Source of the DNA: Halalkalibacter okhensis
GTDB lineage: Bacteria; Bacillota; Bacilli; Bacillales; Bacillaceae_D
Direction: 5' to 3'
Assembly: GCF_000787375.1 (NCBI RefSeq)
Contig: NZ_JRJU01000002.1
Span: 186,001-250,000, forward strand
Length of the DNA stretch: 64,000 nt
Shown here: one piece after another, positions 25,620-36,099 of the stretch
Layout: each line of letters opens with the position of its first letter
Numbering within the stretch: the first letter of the stretch is position 1
Program-made: the position numbers and the translations under genes
The notes under the pieces: generated by a model
Databases searched by the model: none
What the model was told of the DNA's origin: nothing
What the model saw: the letters and a program-made list of their open reading frames with translations, nothing else

Positions 25620-27314
25620 TTAAATCATTTGATAAGTTTTTTTACTAATCTTATCTTTTAATTCTTTTATTCTTCTCATTGTTGAATTAGTTTCTCGGCC
25701 AAAATGTTTATAAAGGGCTACATATTCTTTATATAGCTCTTCATACACTTTCACGTTTGATGGATTAGGTTTAAATGTCTCTTCTTTTAACCGAGCCATC
25801 TTCGAAGCTGCTTCTATAACAGAGGTATATCCGCCTCTTTCCACTCCAGCAGCTACTGCACCATACATCGCTGATCCAATAGAAGGTGTTAATGTCGTTG
25901 CGGATACTTTTATTTCAATGTTAGTAACATCTGCATAAATTTGCATTAAAAGTTTATTTCTATGTGGCAAGCCTCCACATGCGTACAATTCATTGACCTC
26001 AACACCTTGGTCACGGAAAGTGTCAATAATAAGACGTGATCCAAATGCAGTTGCTTCAATTAAGGCTCGATAGACTTCCTCTGGTTTAGTTGAAAGTGTT
26101 TGCCCAAGGATCATACCAGATAAACTCGTATCTACTAAAGGGGTTCTATTCCCATTATGCCAGTCTAGTGCAAGTAATCCGCTTTGACCTGGGAGTAACT
26201 TATTTGCTTTTTGTTCCAAAAGCTCATGAACACTAATACCTAAATTCTCTGCCTCTACTTCTATATAGCGCGGAACATTGTGCTTCACAAACCAAGCAAA
26301 AATGTCCCCAACAGCAGCCTGCCCTGCCTCATAAGCAAACAAACCTGGGATAATTCCATCTTCAACTACTCCGCTAATTCCTTCTACAAGTACTTCCTTA
26401 TCACTGAGTAGCATATGACAGGTTGAAGTCCCCATAACCATAACCATCTTACCAGGTTCTGCTACCCCAACACCTGGAACTCCTGCATGCGCATCAATGA
26501 TACCAACAGCTACGGCTGTTCCTGGATTTAAATTCATTAATTGGGCAAATTCTTCTGATAACTCCCCTGCTTTTGACCCGAGAGAAACGACTTCGCCTCT
26601 TAACTTTGTTTGATACAGATTACCGAGTTTTGGATGTAGCGCTTTTAAAAAGTCTGTTGACAAATGTCCATCGCTCTTATGCCAAGTTCCTTTATAACCT
26701 GCAGCACAACTATTTCGTTTAACTTCACCGGTCATTTGTGCAATTACCCAATCTCCTGCTTCTAGATATAAATCGGTTGCTTCAAAGACATCAGGAGCCT
26801 CATCGAGGACTTGCCATATTTTTGGGACTAACCATTCGGATGAAATTTTTCCTCCGTATCTTTTTAACCACTCTTCATTTCTCTGTGAAGCTAGTAAAGT
26901 CATCTTGTCTGCCTCATCTTGTGCAGCATGGTGCTTCCAGAGCTTCACCCAAGCATGCGGATCATTTTTCCATTTTGAATCTTTACAAAGAGGCATTAAC
27001 TGTTCATTTACTGGTACAACTGTGCAGGAAGTAAAATCAACGCCAATTCCGATTATATCGTCTGGATGAACACCTGATAATCTTATCACTTCAGGAACAG
27101 ACTTCGCTAAAACGTCTAAATAATCCTCAGGGTCCTGCAATGCATAATGCTGTTCTAACTTTATATTTGATTCAGGGAGTCCTTCCTCAATTACTCCATT
27201 TTTATACGGTGTTACATGTGTAGCAATTTCTTCACCCGTATGGATATCAACTAAAACTGCCCTCCCAGATTCAGTTCCATAATCTAAACCGATTGAATAT
27301 TTTTGACTTTTCAT
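25620..27314 (-). CDS. araB: Ribulokinase (AraB-type FGGY kinase)
   Basis: 564 residues from ATG 27314 (GGGGGGAT upstream), the usual AraB length. FGGY carbohydrate kinase features are visible: the N-terminal [15 protein letters not shown], a central TSTCHML and the C-terminal [19 protein letters not shown]. AraB phosphorylates L-ribulose and also D-ribulose. No L-arabinose isomerase or AraD epimerase is present here, but L-fucose isomerase also converts D-arabinose to D-ribulose. A role as D-ribulokinase in D-arabinose use is therefore likely. It lies 34 bp after the DeoR gene on the same strand. Confidence 0.8.
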   Translation of the reverse strand: MKSQKYSIGLDYGTESGRAVLVDIHTGEEIATHVTPYKNGVIEEGLPESNIKLEQHYALQDPEDYLDVLAKSVPEVIRLSGVHPDDIIGIGVDFTSCTVVPVNEQLMPLCKDSKWKNDPHAWVKLWKHHAAQDEADKMTLLASQRNEEWLKRYGGKISSEWLVPKIWQVLDEAPDVFEATDLYLEAGDWVIAQMTGEVKRNSCAAGYKGTWHKSDGHLSTDFLKALHPKLGNLYQTKLRGEVVSLGSKAGELSEEFAQLMNLNPGTAVAVGIIDAHAGVPGVGVAEPGKMVMVMGTSTCHMLLSDKEVLVEGISGVVEDGIIPGLFAYEAGQAAVGDIFAWFVKHNVPRYIEVEAENLGISVHELLEQKANKLLPGQSGLLALDWHNGNRTPLVDTSLSGMILGQTLSTKPEEVYRALIEATAFGSRLIIDTFRDQGVEVNELYACGGLPHRNKLLMQIYADVTNIEIKVSATTLTPSIGSAMYGAVAAGVERGGYTSVIEAASKMARLKEETFKPNPSNVKVYEELYKEYVALYKHFGRETNSTMRRIKELKDKISKKTYQMI

Positions 27315-27348
27315 AATTATCCCCCCGATCTCCATTGCAAATTAAAAC

Positions 27349-28137
27349 CTAATTACAAATAACTACTTCGATCCCGCGTTTTTCTATTAAGTTAATATCA
27401 GCTGCTAATGCACCTTTATCTGTAAAAATCCTAGTAATTCTATCTGATGGAGCTGTATTGATAAGAGCCTTAACATTTATTTTGCTACTATCTATTAATA
27501 AATTGACTTCATCAGCAACTAACAATAGTTTCCTTTTCAACATTGCTTGCTGTTCATGACTTTCACTCATTCCCCAATCGACATGATATCCCTTACAAGA
27601 AAGAAACAATTTATCAATGTGGTGCCCTTCCATAGAACGTTCTGCAACTTGACCAAAAAAAGCGTGATGGTCTTCATCGAAAAATCCACCAGTACACAAA
27701 ACCTTCATACTTGTTTTGTTCCCTAACTCCATTACGACTGGTAAGCCGTTTGTAAACACATGAATAGATTGGTTATCTAAGCTTTTTGCAAGCTCTAAAC
27801 AAGTTGTACTAGAGTCTAATGCAATTATATCTCCATCAACTACAAACTCAGCTGCTTTTTGACCTATTAACCTTTTTTCATTAATATTTTGAACCGTGCG
27901 TTCTATAAGTGGCAATTCCATTGAACCATCATTTAAAGGAACAGCTCCACCATGGATTCGTTTCAATTGTCCTTCAGATTCTAATTTTTCAAGGTCGCGG
28001 CGAATCGTCTCTTCCGTCACTCCAAACAATTTACTTAAATGAACAACTCTCACAGACTGTGATTGTAGTGTTAATTTCACAATTTCTTTTTGCCTGTTAG
28101 CTGCCAGGAGTCCTTCTTGCGTTTTTACTGGCCCCAC
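27349..28137 (-). CDS. DeoR-family transcriptional regulator of the deoxysugar cluster
   Basis: About 262 residues: N-terminal DeoR HTH (VVHLSKLFGVTEETIRRDLE) with the RIHGGAV signature, and a sugar-phosphate sensor domain with DSSTTCLELAKSL and DSSKINV. GTG 28137 is chosen because GGAGGTGAG then sits eight bases upstream; an ATG at 28152 lies before that SD. It sits between fucI and the ribulokinase and is the natural repressor of the cluster, probably sensing a phosphorylated pathway intermediate such as fuculose 1-phosphate (inference from family). Confidence 0.85.
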   Translation of the reverse strand: MGPVKTQEGLLAANRQKEIVKLTLQSQSVRVVHLSKLFGVTEETIRRDLEKLESEGQLKRIHGGAVPLNDGSMELPLIERTVQNINEKRLIGQKAAEFVVDGDIIALDSSTTCLELAKSLDNQSIHVFTNGLPVVMELGNKTSMKVLCTGGFFDEDHHAFFGQVAERSMEGHHIDKLFLSCKGYHVDWGMSESHEQQAMLKRKLLLVADEVNLLIDSSKINVKALINTAPSDRITRIFTDKGALAADINLIEKRGIEVVICN

Positions 28138-28181
28138 ATACCTCACCTCCATTCTTTTTGACTTTTTCTACTATTAAATTA

Positions 28182-28221
28182 AGCGAATCCCCTGGAACTT
28201 TTAGCTCCAAGGGGATTTGCT
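28182..28221 (-). other. Intercistronic hairpin after fucI
   Basis: AGCGAATCCCCTGGAAC pairs imperfectly with GCTCCAAGGGGATTTGCT, beginning one base after the fucI stop. No U run follows on the minus strand. It may partly terminate or stabilise the upstream mRNA. Confidence 0.55.
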
Positions 28222-28222
28222 A

Positions 28223-30010
28223 TTAACGGTACAAAGGTCCAAATCTTTCGCAAGCACGATAATCAGATCCTTCTCGGTCAGCTGTGCCAAACATGCTCCA
28301 TGTACTTGGTCTAAAAATCTTTTCATCTGAAACGTTATGCATATTAACAGGAATACGAAGCATAGACGCTAGAGTAATTAAATCAGCTCCAATATGACCA
28401 TAGCTCATTGAACAATGATTTGCTCCCCAATTATTCATAACAGAGTATACATCTTTGAATACGCCCTCACCTGTAAGGTTTGGAACAAACCAAGTAGTAG
28501 GCCACGTTGGATCTGTACGTAAATCAAGTGTATCGTGAACACCGATCGGGAGGTCAATTGTATAACCTTCAGCAATTTGCATCACTGGACCTAGACCTTT
28601 TACAAGGTTGATTCGAGCTATTGTTACCGGCATTTCACCTTTTGTTAGGAAATCACTGGAGTACCCGCCACCTCGGAAATATTCAGTTGAAGCAGGTCTC
28701 CATAATGTTGCATCTAAACATTTTTGAACCTCTTCATCTGTAATTTCCCAAAATGGTTTCATTACTGGCTTTCCATCTTTTGTCTGTTGTCCTGTTCCAT
28801 CAAGTGCTGCAGGACCGGAATTTATGAGGTGAATAATTCCGTTTTCTGCTTTCCCTTCCAGCTCATATCCTGTAACACGTTTTACAGCATCCGGACTCCA
28901 ATACGTTCGTACATCCGCAAATACTTGTGCTGTATTTGTAATCAAATGACCAAATAACATTGTAACCGCATTTAAACTATCGTTTTCAGTTGCAAAAATA
29001 TAAGGAGCACGAGTTCCATTCCAATCAAATGAAGAATTTAAAATCGCTTCCATAAAATCACCATTTGGAAAATGATCTGTCCATTGGCGTTGACCTTGAA
29101 AACCTGCAGTGATTGCATTGTGCCCTAAAGCTTCTTCACCATACCCCAACTCTGCAAGTTTAGGATTTCCAACCATAAGATCTCTTGCAATTAATGTCAT
29201 CTTCACGCTTGTTTCCCAATCTTCTTCATGTTGCTCTGCTGTTCGTTTAAAGTCATCGCTGTTATTATCAGGACCTTGCTTGCAATTTTCTTTCACCCAT
29301 CTTAGTGCTCTTTCATATTCTTCCTTGTCATAAATCTCTCTATCTAATCTACGAACAAACTCAGTCATATCAATATATTCATTTCTCATTCCAAGGTAAT
29401 CTTGAAAGAAAGTCTCATCTATCATACTTCCAGCAATCCCCATTGAAACAGATCCCATCGATAAATAAGATTTGCCCTTCATCATAGCTACAGCTAATCC
29501 AGCTTTAGCAAACTTTAATAGCTTCTCCTGCACATCATCTGGAATTGTAGTATCCCCTACATCTTGGACATCCTCACCATAAATACCAAATGCAGGTAAC
29601 CCTTTTTGATTATGAGCAGCCAGTACTGCCGCTAAATAAACAGCACCAGGACGATTAGTACCATTAAATCCCCAAACAGCTTTTGGTATTGATGGATCTG
29701 TGTCCATCGTTTCTGTTCCATAACACCAACATGGAGTTACCGTTATCGATACACCTACACCTTCTTTTGCAAATTTCTCAGCCGTCTGAGCAGCTTCAGC
29801 TACCCCACCAATACATGTATCAGCAATAACACATTCTACAGCTTCACCGTTATAATGTGATAGATTTTCACTAATAAATTCAGAAACTGATTTCGCTAAG
29901 TTCATAGTAACTTCTTCTAATGACTCTCTTACACCATTTCTTCTACCATCAATCGTAGGCCTTATCCCAATTTTTGGTAATCTTGCGTAATAACGATTTG
30001 TTTTAGTCAT
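28223..30010 (-). CDS. fucI: L-fucose isomerase
   Basis: 595 residues, matching the roughly 591 of E. coli FucI. It interconverts L-fucose and L-fuculose, and D-arabinose and D-ribulose, using Mn2+. The N-terminus ([20 protein letters not shown]), the block [16 protein letters not shown] and the C-terminal block [20 protein letters not shown] are characteristic, with metal-site acidic and histidine residues in the latter half. GGAGG lies before ATG 30010. It follows the kinase gene by 19 bp in a fucA-fucK-fucI operon. Confidence 0.93.
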   Translation of the reverse strand: MTKTNRYYARLPKIGIRPTIDGRRNGVRESLEEVTMNLAKSVSEFISENLSHYNGEAVECVIADTCIGGVAEAAQTAEKFAKEGVGVSITVTPCWCYGTETMDTDPSIPKAVWGFNGTNRPGAVYLAAVLAAHNQKGLPAFGIYGEDVQDVGDTTIPDDVQEKLLKFAKAGLAVAMMKGKSYLSMGSVSMGIAGSMIDETFFQDYLGMRNEYIDMTEFVRRLDREIYDKEEYERALRWVKENCKQGPDNNSDDFKRTAEQHEEDWETSVKMTLIARDLMVGNPKLAELGYGEEALGHNAITAGFQGQRQWTDHFPNGDFMEAILNSSFDWNGTRAPYIFATENDSLNAVTMLFGHLITNTAQVFADVRTYWSPDAVKRVTGYELEGKAENGIIHLINSGPAALDGTGQQTKDGKPVMKPFWEITDEEVQKCLDATLWRPASTEYFRGGGYSSDFLTKGEMPVTIARINLVKGLGPVMQIAEGYTIDLPIGVHDTLDLRTDPTWPTTWFVPNLTGEGVFKDVYSVMNNWGANHCSMSYGHIGADLITLASMLRIPVNMHNVSDEKIFRPSTWSMFGTADREGSDYRACERFGPLYR

Positions 30011-30029
30011 ATTTTACAACCTCCAATTT

Positions 30030-31499
30030 TCAATTTACATTTTGTAAAAATCTTTCATATGCTTGATCCCATGTTAACTGATCTTTTGGTTCATACACTT
30101 TTGTAGAGAATGACCGCCTTACAATCTCTCGTGCTTCTTGTATATTAGCAATTTCCCCTAAAGCAAGTAATTGCCCTAATGAATTCCCTATCGCACTTGC
30201 TTCTATTGGCCCTGCCTGTACTTTTTTCTTGGTAGCGTTTGCAGTAAATTGACATAAAATTTGATTTTGTATTCCGCCGCCACCCATGTTTATCTCTTCA
30301 ATACTTGTACCAGTTAAATGCTCTAACTTTTCTAAAACCCAACGGTATTTTAAAGTCAGGCTTTCTAAAATACAGCGAAGAATTTCTCCTTTTGTTTCAG
30401 GTGGCTTTTGCCCTGTTCTCCTGCAATACTCTTGAATTTGAGCAGGCATATTTTTAGGATGTAGGAATGTAGGGTCATCAGGATTAATAAAACTTGTAAA
30501 TGGTCTCGCTTTCTTAATGAGAACGCTCTCTTCTTCATAACTTAATGAATCACCATCCCGTTCCCAGACAGTCTTACATTGTTGCATTAACCATAAGCCC
30601 ATATTGTTTTTTTGAAGGCGGTACTCTTGATCAATCGTTCCTTCATTTGTGAATCCCCAAGATAGTGCTTGGTTAGATGCAATTGGCTCTTGTACTTTGA
30701 CTCCCATTAACACCCATGTTCCGCAACTCATAAAGGCAGCATTAGGATTATCCATAGGCAATGCAGCAAGTGCACTAGCAGTATCGTGACCAGCTACATT
30801 AATTACTTTAACTGGATTCATTCGTAATTCCTTGTTAATAGATTCTAATGTCGAGCCTAAAATAGTACCTGGCTTCGTAATCTCATTAAACATCTTTGCT
30901 GGGATGTTTAATTTTTCTAATAATTCAAAGTCCCAATTTTTATTTTTAAAATGATATAATTGACTTGTTGTACTAATCGTAAACTCATTTGCCTTTACAC
31001 CAGAGAAGAAATAGTTTATAAGATTTGGAGTAAACAATAACGTATCTGCTTGTTCTATCAAATCAGGCCTTCTAATCTTCATTCCATATAATTGACAGAT
31101 TGTGTTAATACTAGAAGGCTCTATTCCGGATCGGCTATAAAGTTCTTCTCTAGTAATTTTCTCTAGTATCCCCTCCATCCCTTCAGAATGAAGGGGATCT
31201 CGATAAGAATAAGGGTTGGATAACAATTCACCACTCGAAGACAATAATCCAAAATCAACACCCCACGTATCGACTGCTAAACTTACGACGTCAGTATGAC
31301 CTTTTTGCAAACTTTTCGTTATTCCAACTTTCATTTCTTGAAAAATATGGAGAATATCCCAATAATATCTATCGGTAAGCTGAATTGGCTTATTAGGAAA
31401 ACGGTGAATTTCTTCTATTTCTAAATATCTCCCATCGAAACTACTCAACATTAGGCGGCCATTTGAAGCTCCTAAGTCAAACGCCCAAACCTTCTTCAT
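30030..31499 (-). CDS. Rhamnulokinase/L-fuculokinase (RhaB-type FGGY kinase)
   Basis: 489 residues of the FGGY kinase family, RhaB branch: FDLGASNGRLML at the N-terminus, DTWGVDFGLL, GHDTASALAALP and MGGGGIQNQILCQFTANA. The type phosphorylates L-rhamnulose at C1. Placement between fuculose-phosphate aldolase and L-fucose isomerase argues that the substrate here is L-fuculose (FucK function). No rhamnose isomerase is seen. It is 29 bp after fucA and 19 bp before fucI. Confidence 0.83.
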   Translation of the reverse strand: MKKVWAFDLGASNGRLMLSSFDGRYLEIEEIHRFPNKPIQLTDRYYWDILHIFQEMKVGITKSLQKGHTDVVSLAVDTWGVDFGLLSSSGELLSNPYSYRDPLHSEGMEGILEKITREELYSRSGIEPSSINTICQLYGMKIRRPDLIEQADTLLFTPNLINYFFSGVKANEFTISTTSQLYHFKNKNWDFELLEKLNIPAKMFNEITKPGTILGSTLESINKELRMNPVKVINVAGHDTASALAALPMDNPNAAFMSCGTWVLMGVKVQEPIASNQALSWGFTNEGTIDQEYRLQKNNMGLWLMQQCKTVWERDGDSLSYEEESVLIKKARPFTSFINPDDPTFLHPKNMPAQIQEYCRRTGQKPPETKGEILRCILESLTLKYRWVLEKLEHLTGTSIEEINMGGGGIQNQILCQFTANATKKKVQAGPIEASAIGNSLGQLLALGEIANIQEAREIVRRSFSTKVYEPKDQLTWDQAYERFLQNVN

Positions 31500-31528
31500 T
31501 TCTTTTCACACCTTCCAAGCCCAAATTA

Positions 31529-32179
31529 TTAGTTTCTTCCTTTCAAAAGTTCAGAACGATATTTTTCAGAAGAAAGATTTCGTAAATCAATACATTCCTG
31601 TTCAGTTAAACTTCTTGGAACACCTACAGATGAGGCTATCGAAAAAACCTTTGCTGATTCTTCAATTATTTGCATGAAGAAGAAGGCTTCTTTCATAGTT
31701 TTCCCTACTGTCATGACCCCATGATTTCTCATTACTATAACATCTGTATCCCCGATTACTTCCCCCACTGCATTAGCTAGCAACTCAGTTGTTGGAATAA
31801 TATAATCAAGATAAGATACATTTCGAATCATCGCCGGACCATCTGGAAACAACATTGGAATGTCCTTACCTGTACTTGAAACTGCAACTGAATAACTAGG
31901 GTGTGAATGAAGGACGGCTGTAATATCTGGTCGTTTCCTAAAACACTCTAGGTGCATCTCAACTTCAGAAGAAGGTTTTAAATCACTTAGAATTTCACCC
32001 GTTTGGATATTAACTTTTACCCAGTGATGATCTTCAATTTCTTGTAAGTCGAACCCACTTGGAGAAATGAACATAAAATTCCCTTCACGCATACTCAAAT
32101 TTCCACCAGCCCCTACAACTAAACCTGTCTGTACAATCTTATTTGCATATAATTTAAGCTGTTCAAAGATAGTTGACAT
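31529..32179 (-). CDS. fucA: L-fuculose-1-phosphate aldolase (class II aldolase)
   Basis: 216 residues, the E. coli FucA size (215). It cleaves L-fuculose 1-phosphate to dihydroxyacetone phosphate and L-lactaldehyde; D-ribulose 1-phosphate is also an accepted substrate in the family. Zinc ligands are seen at H91, H93 (HSHP) and H152 (RNHG), with the catalytic glutamate E72 in SEVEMH. It is the first gene of the operon after a strong promoter. AGGAGG precedes ATG 32179. The related AraD epimerase is larger and has different flanking genes. Confidence 0.88.
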   Translation of the reverse strand: MSTIFEQLKLYANKIVQTGLVVGAGGNLSMREGNFMFISPSGFDLQEIEDHHWVKVNIQTGEILSDLKPSSEVEMHLECFRKRPDITAVLHSHPSYSVAVSSTGKDIPMLFPDGPAMIRNVSYLDYIIPTTELLANAVGEVIGDTDVIVMRNHGVMTVGKTMKEAFFFMQIIEESAKVFSIASSVGVPRSLTEQECIDLRNLSSEKYRSELLKGRN

Positions 32180-32276
32180 GTTCTTCCTCCTTCTACTTAG
32201 TTAATATGTAAGTTCTCTTTTTAATTAGTGCAATACCGGAAATATTATGTTTTTAAGTATTAATTTGTTTATTTAA

Positions 32277-32305
32277 ATTATAATCCCAAAACAAAAGAAT
32301 TTCAA
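32277..32305 (-). promoter_or_regulatory. Promoter of the fucA-fucK-fucI operon
   Basis: Minus-strand -35 TTGAAA (32305-32300), 17-bp spacer, -10 TATAAT (32282-32277). It is embedded in repeated A/T blocks resembling TTTGTTT and TTCTTT that recur around the rbsA-type promoter at 36100, plausible DeoR-family sites. Confidence 0.75.
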
Positions 32306-32360
32306 CAAAATTAAAGAAATAAACAAAAAAATTACTGTTAATCTGTGTTTTTGTTTGTAA

Positions 32361-32391
32361 AAGAGGTTGCCCTTTAATTGAGCAACCTCTT
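32361..32391 (-). terminator. Terminator after the ABC importer operon
   Basis: Perfect 10-bp stem AAGAGGTTGC/GCAACCTCTT with an 11-base loop, immediately after the binding-protein stop on the minus strand. A short T run follows, so the importer and the fucA operon are separate transcripts. Confidence 0.85.
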
Positions 32392-32398
32392 ATTCTTT

Positions 32399-33388
32399 TT
32401 ATTCGTATAAGACTGCCTGAATTTCTTCATCGTCAATGTTATCTTGGTCATACCAGAGGAATCCTGTATCAATCGATCCTTCAACTGATTCACCATTTGC
32501 AGCTAGCACAGCCGCTTTTACAGTTTCATAGCCGATCCCAATTGGATTTTGAGTGATCGCTCCTGCCATGACACCATTTTTAATTGCTTCGATTTGTAAC
32601 GCACCTGAATCAAAACCAATGATAACAACTTCACCTTGTTTATTTAATTCTGTTACTGCATTTACAAGCCCAATTGCAGAACCTTCATTTGCACCATAGA
32701 AGCCTTTTAAATCAGGATAGGCTAAGAGAATTGCTTTTGCTAAGTCAGTAGATTGTAAGTGATCTCCCCCACCGTACTGAATATCAACGATTTCAATATT
32801 AGGATGATTTTCTTCCATGTACTCTACAAAACCATCACGACGATCAACACCTGTAATACTTGTTTGGTCATGAACAACTAGTGCAACTTGACCTTCTCCG
32901 CCTATTAACTCTGCCATTTTTTCAGCAGCTAATGCAGCAGCAGCTTTGTTATCAGTTGACGCAGTAGCAACAGGGATATCACTATCAACACCAGAATCAA
33001 ATGCAACAATTGGAATATCGTTATCTTGAGCTTGTTGTAATAACGGAATAGAAGCTTGGCTGTCTAAGGCTGCAAATCCAATTGCATCAGGCTTATTATC
33101 AAGCGCAGCTCTTAACATATCAATTTGTCGATCAACGTTAGCTTCAGATTCAGGACCTTCAAATGTAATTACAGCACCATATTCTTCTGCTGCTTGCTCT
33201 GCCCCTTTTCTAACCGCTTGCCAGAATTGATGTTGGAATCCTTTTGAAACAATCGGAATAAATAACTCATCTTCACCTACTTCAACATCTGCAGGGCTCT
33301 CACTAGATCCCTCTTCTGCAGAGCCACAAGCGGTAAGGGCCACAACTAGCATTCCTAGTAAAACCATTAATGTTGCAATTTTTTTCAT
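32399..33388 (-). CDS. Sugar ABC transporter substrate-binding lipoprotein, RbsB type
   Basis: 329 residues with a lipoprotein signal (LVVALTACGS, modified cysteine at residue 21) and a pentose-binding periplasmic fold of the RbsB class (SKGFQHQFWQAVRKGAEQA; GFDSGALQIEAIKNG). It is third in an ATPase-permease-binding protein operon. No ribokinase is nearby. The adjacent genes process L-fucose/D-arabinose, so these are the likelier cargo than ribose. Confidence 0.83.
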   Translation of the reverse strand: MKKIATLMVLLGMLVVALTACGSAEEGSSESPADVEVGEDELFIPIVSKGFQHQFWQAVRKGAEQAAEEYGAVITFEGPESEANVDRQIDMLRAALDNKPDAIGFAALDSQASIPLLQQAQDNDIPIVAFDSGVDSDIPVATASTDNKAAAALAAEKMAELIGGEGQVALVVHDQTSITGVDRRDGFVEYMEENHPNIEIVDIQYGGGDHLQSTDLAKAILLAYPDLKGFYGANEGSAIGLVNAVTELNKQGEVVIIGFDSGALQIEAIKNGVMAGAITQNPIGIGYETVKAAVLAANGESVEGSIDTGFLWYDQDNIDDEEIQAVLYE

Positions 33389-33450
33389 AACTGTCTCCCC
33401 TTTAAATTTATTGTTGTATATATCTCCTATTAGGAGTTAATACCATAGAT

Positions 33451-34464
33451 TTAGGCTTTCTTTCGACGTAAATTATCTGCATACACAGCTAAGATAATAA
33501 CAAACCCTACTACAACTGTTTGCCACTCTTGCGGTACAGAAAGAATACGTAATCCATTTGTTAAAACACTCATAATAAGGGCCCCAATGACAGTTCCTAC
33601 AACGGTTCCTTTCCCTCCGCTTAGTGAAGTTCCACCAATAACAACTGCTGCAATCGCTTCCAACTCATACCCCATTCCTAATGCAGGCTGCGCTGAATTT
33701 AACCGCGACGCCATAATTACACCAGCAATACCAGTGAAAACCCCAGCAATTGTATAAATTCTAATTTTCCAACTGTCGACATTTACCCCTGATAGTCTTG
33801 TAGCTTCTTCATTACTTCCTAGCGCAAATGTATATCTACCTACAATCGTTTTAGATAAGATAAGTGCACCGATAATAGCAGCAGCAAAAAAGATAAGAAC
33901 TCCATTAGGTACTCCAGGAATAATGGTTCCTAATGCAATCTGAGAGAATCCAGGTGTATTTGTAAAATATATTGGAGATGCTCCAGAAATAACTAGCGCC
34001 ATTCCCTTTGCAATCATCATCATAGCTAATGTTGCTATAAATGGCGGAATTTTCATTTTGGCTATAGCAAGACCACACAATAGTCCACAAAATGCCCCTG
34101 TCAGAATTCCGACAAAAACACCTAATACGGACGGAACCCCTAGTGTAGTTACAAAGAGTGCAGTCATTACCGACGAAAGAGTCATAACCGTACCAACTGA
34201 TAGATCAATTCCCCCAGTTATAATGACAAATGTCGCACCTAAAGCTAAAATACCTATTACTGCAGTTGACAGCAAAATCCCAACAATATTCGAAAATTGC
34301 AAAAAGTTAGGTGATGCTAAAGAAAAGAAAATAACTAATAGTATTAAACTAGCAAATGCTAAAACTTGTTGAAGAGCCCCTGGTTTAATCGGTAGTTTCC
34401 ATTTTTTTTGGTTTGGATCGATTGTCGAATTATTCGTTTCTGGTTTCACTGTGTTTCCCCCCAT
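33451..34464 (-). CDS. Sugar ABC transporter permease, RbsC type
   Basis: 337 residues, about ten membrane segments, with RbsC-family blocks GGIDLSVGTVMTLSS and GGTSLSGGKGTVVGT. It begins 17 bp after the ATPase gene. It forms the channel of the importer encoded by this operon. Confidence 0.86.
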   Translation of the reverse strand: MGGNTVKPETNNSTIDPNQKKWKLPIKPGALQQVLAFASLILLVIFFSLASPNFLQFSNIVGILLSTAVIGILALGATFVIITGGIDLSVGTVMTLSSVMTALFVTTLGVPSVLGVFVGILTGAFCGLLCGLAIAKMKIPPFIATLAMMMIAKGMALVISGASPIYFTNTPGFSQIALGTIIPGVPNGVLIFFAAAIIGALILSKTIVGRYTFALGSNEEATRLSGVNVDSWKIRIYTIAGVFTGIAGVIMASRLNSAQPALGMGYELEAIAAVVIGGTSLSGGKGTVVGTVIGALIMSVLTNGLRILSVPQEWQTVVVGFVIILAVYADNLRRKKA

Positions 34465-34481
34465 TTTACAAATATTAAATA

Positions 34482-35987
34482 TTAACTAATGCTAGTACGC
34501 TGTGTAGCATAATTCATAATGGCTTCTTGTGTTGCGTTTTCATAACTTAATTCACCAGTAATTCTTCCTTCACACATAACCATAACCCTATGGCTCATTC
34601 TAAGAACCTCTGGCAACTCTGAAGAAATCATGATAATTGCTTTCCCTTGACTTGCTAGTTCATTTATAAGTTTATAAATTTCTCCCTTTGCTCCAACATC
34701 GATTCCACGAGTTGGTTCATCAAAAATTAAAATATCACAATCTCGTGTCAACCACTTAGCGATAACCACTTTCTGTTGATTCCCTCCAGAAAGGAACTTC
34801 ACTTGTTGATGAATACTAGGTGTTTTTACCGCTAGTTTTTTTACCATTTCATTCGATATATTCCCAATCTTTGAATCTCGTGCCCAGCCAATAGGATTTA
34901 AAAAGTCTTTAATCGACGCAATGACAATATTCGCTTTTACATCCAACTCAACCATTAATCCATAACGTTTTCTATCTTCAGAAATATAGCCAATACCGTT
35001 ACTAACTGCATCATTCGGACTTTTGATCTTAACTTCTTTCCCTTTAATTAATATTTGTCCGGAATCTAAAGAGTCTGCTCCAAAAATCGCTCGCGCCACC
35101 TCAGTTCTCCCTGCCCCCATTAATCCTGCAAAGCCAAGGATTTCTCCTTTTTTTAATTCAAAGTTTATGTCTTTAAGAAGTGGGGAGTTAAGATTTCTCG
35201 CTTGTAGAACAACTTCCTCAGTAGCAGTTTCAACCATCGGCTTCGTATTATCATAGATTTCTCGCCCTACCATCATAGAGATAATCCTATCAATAGGTGT
35301 ATCTTTTGTTATTACAGTATCAATGTACGTACCATCTCTCATAATCGTAATGCGATCTGTTATACGTTTTAACTCTTCCATTCGATGAGAAATGTAAACA
35401 ATTCCGACTCCATTACTCCGAAGCCTTTCAATGATTTCAAACAACGTATCAATCTCGCTATCTGTTAAAGCAGCAGTAGGTTCATCCATAATTAGTATTT
35501 TCGCATTGAATGATAGAGCTTTAGCAATTTCAACCATCTGCTGTTTTGCTACTGTTAAATCTGCTATTAAATCTTTCGGATTTAAATTCAAATTTAACTG
35601 GTCAAATAATTTTTGAGTTCGTTTATTTAATTCATGTTCATCTAACAAAAACTTGATTTTGCTTTTCGGTTCGCGTCCTATAAATATATTCTGAGCAACT
35701 GTTAAGTCCGGCATTAAATTAAGTTCTTGGTGAATCATACTTATCCCAGCATCTTGTGCCATCTTTGTATCAGTAATATCAACTTCTTTACCCAAATATG
35801 TAATGGTCCCTTCATCTTTTGTATAAATCCCTGTTAAAATCTTCATTAAAGTTGATTTTCCAGCACCGTTTTCCCCTAAAACAGAATGCACTTCTCCTGC
35901 TCTTAATTCGAAACTCACATCAGAAAGTGCTTTAACCCCTGGAAAACTCTTCGAAATCCCCTTCATTTCCAGCAAAATTTCGTCCAT
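34482..35987 (-). CDS. Sugar ABC transporter ATPase, RbsA type (two ATPase domains)
   Basis: 501 residues with two ABC domains in tandem, as in RbsA/AraG/MglA. The first has Walker A GENGAGKST (residues 38-46), LTVAKQQMVEIAKAL and MDEPTAAL. The second has GLMGAGRTE as a degenerate Walker A, signature FLSGGNQQKV and Walker B IFDEPTRGID. It is the first gene of the importer operon, with an exact cre match and a strong promoter upstream. Confidence 0.88.
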   Translation of the reverse strand: MDEILLEMKGISKSFPGVKALSDVSFELRAGEVHSVLGENGAGKSTLMKILTGIYTKDEGTITYLGKEVDITDTKMAQDAGISMIHQELNLMPDLTVAQNIFIGREPKSKIKFLLDEHELNKRTQKLFDQLNLNLNPKDLIADLTVAKQQMVEIAKALSFNAKILIMDEPTAALTDSEIDTLFEIIERLRSNGVGIVYISHRMEELKRITDRITIMRDGTYIDTVITKDTPIDRIISMMVGREIYDNTKPMVETATEEVVLQARNLNSPLLKDINFELKKGEILGFAGLMGAGRTEVARAIFGADSLDSGQILIKGKEVKIKSPNDAVSNGIGYISEDRKRYGLMVELDVKANIVIASIKDFLNPIGWARDSKIGNISNEMVKKLAVKTPSIHQQVKFLSGGNQQKVVIAKWLTRDCDILIFDEPTRGIDVGAKGEIYKLINELASQGKAIIMISSELPEVLRMSHRVMVMCEGRITGELSYENATQEAIMNYATQRTSIS

Positions 35988-36012
35988 TATTTTTTCACCT
36001 TCCTTTGTTTTT

Positions 36013-36026
36013 TGTAAGCGGTATCA
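36013..36026. promoter_or_regulatory. CcpA cre site in the 5' leader of the importer operon
   Basis: TGTAAGCGGTATCA matches the cre consensus TGWAANCGNTNWCA at every defined position. It lies about 25 bp before the ATPase start and about 75 bp after the promoter -10, where bound CcpA would block elongation. Confidence 0.75.
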
Positions 36027-36099
36027 TCAAAAGATAAAAAAATTTGATGTTCTTTGGGTCATCACCTTTTATTTCTTTGTTTTTCTTTTGTTAATTTTG

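Noticed and set aside
25620-27314. Assignment of the AraB-type kinase to L-arabinose catabolism
   Set aside because: No araA or araD in the cluster; the genes around it are all of the L-fucose/D-arabinose route.
32399-35987. Naming the importer rbsACB as a ribose system
   Set aside because: No rbsK, rbsD or rbsR-type gene nearby; the family alone does not fix the sugar and context favours fucose or D-arabinose.
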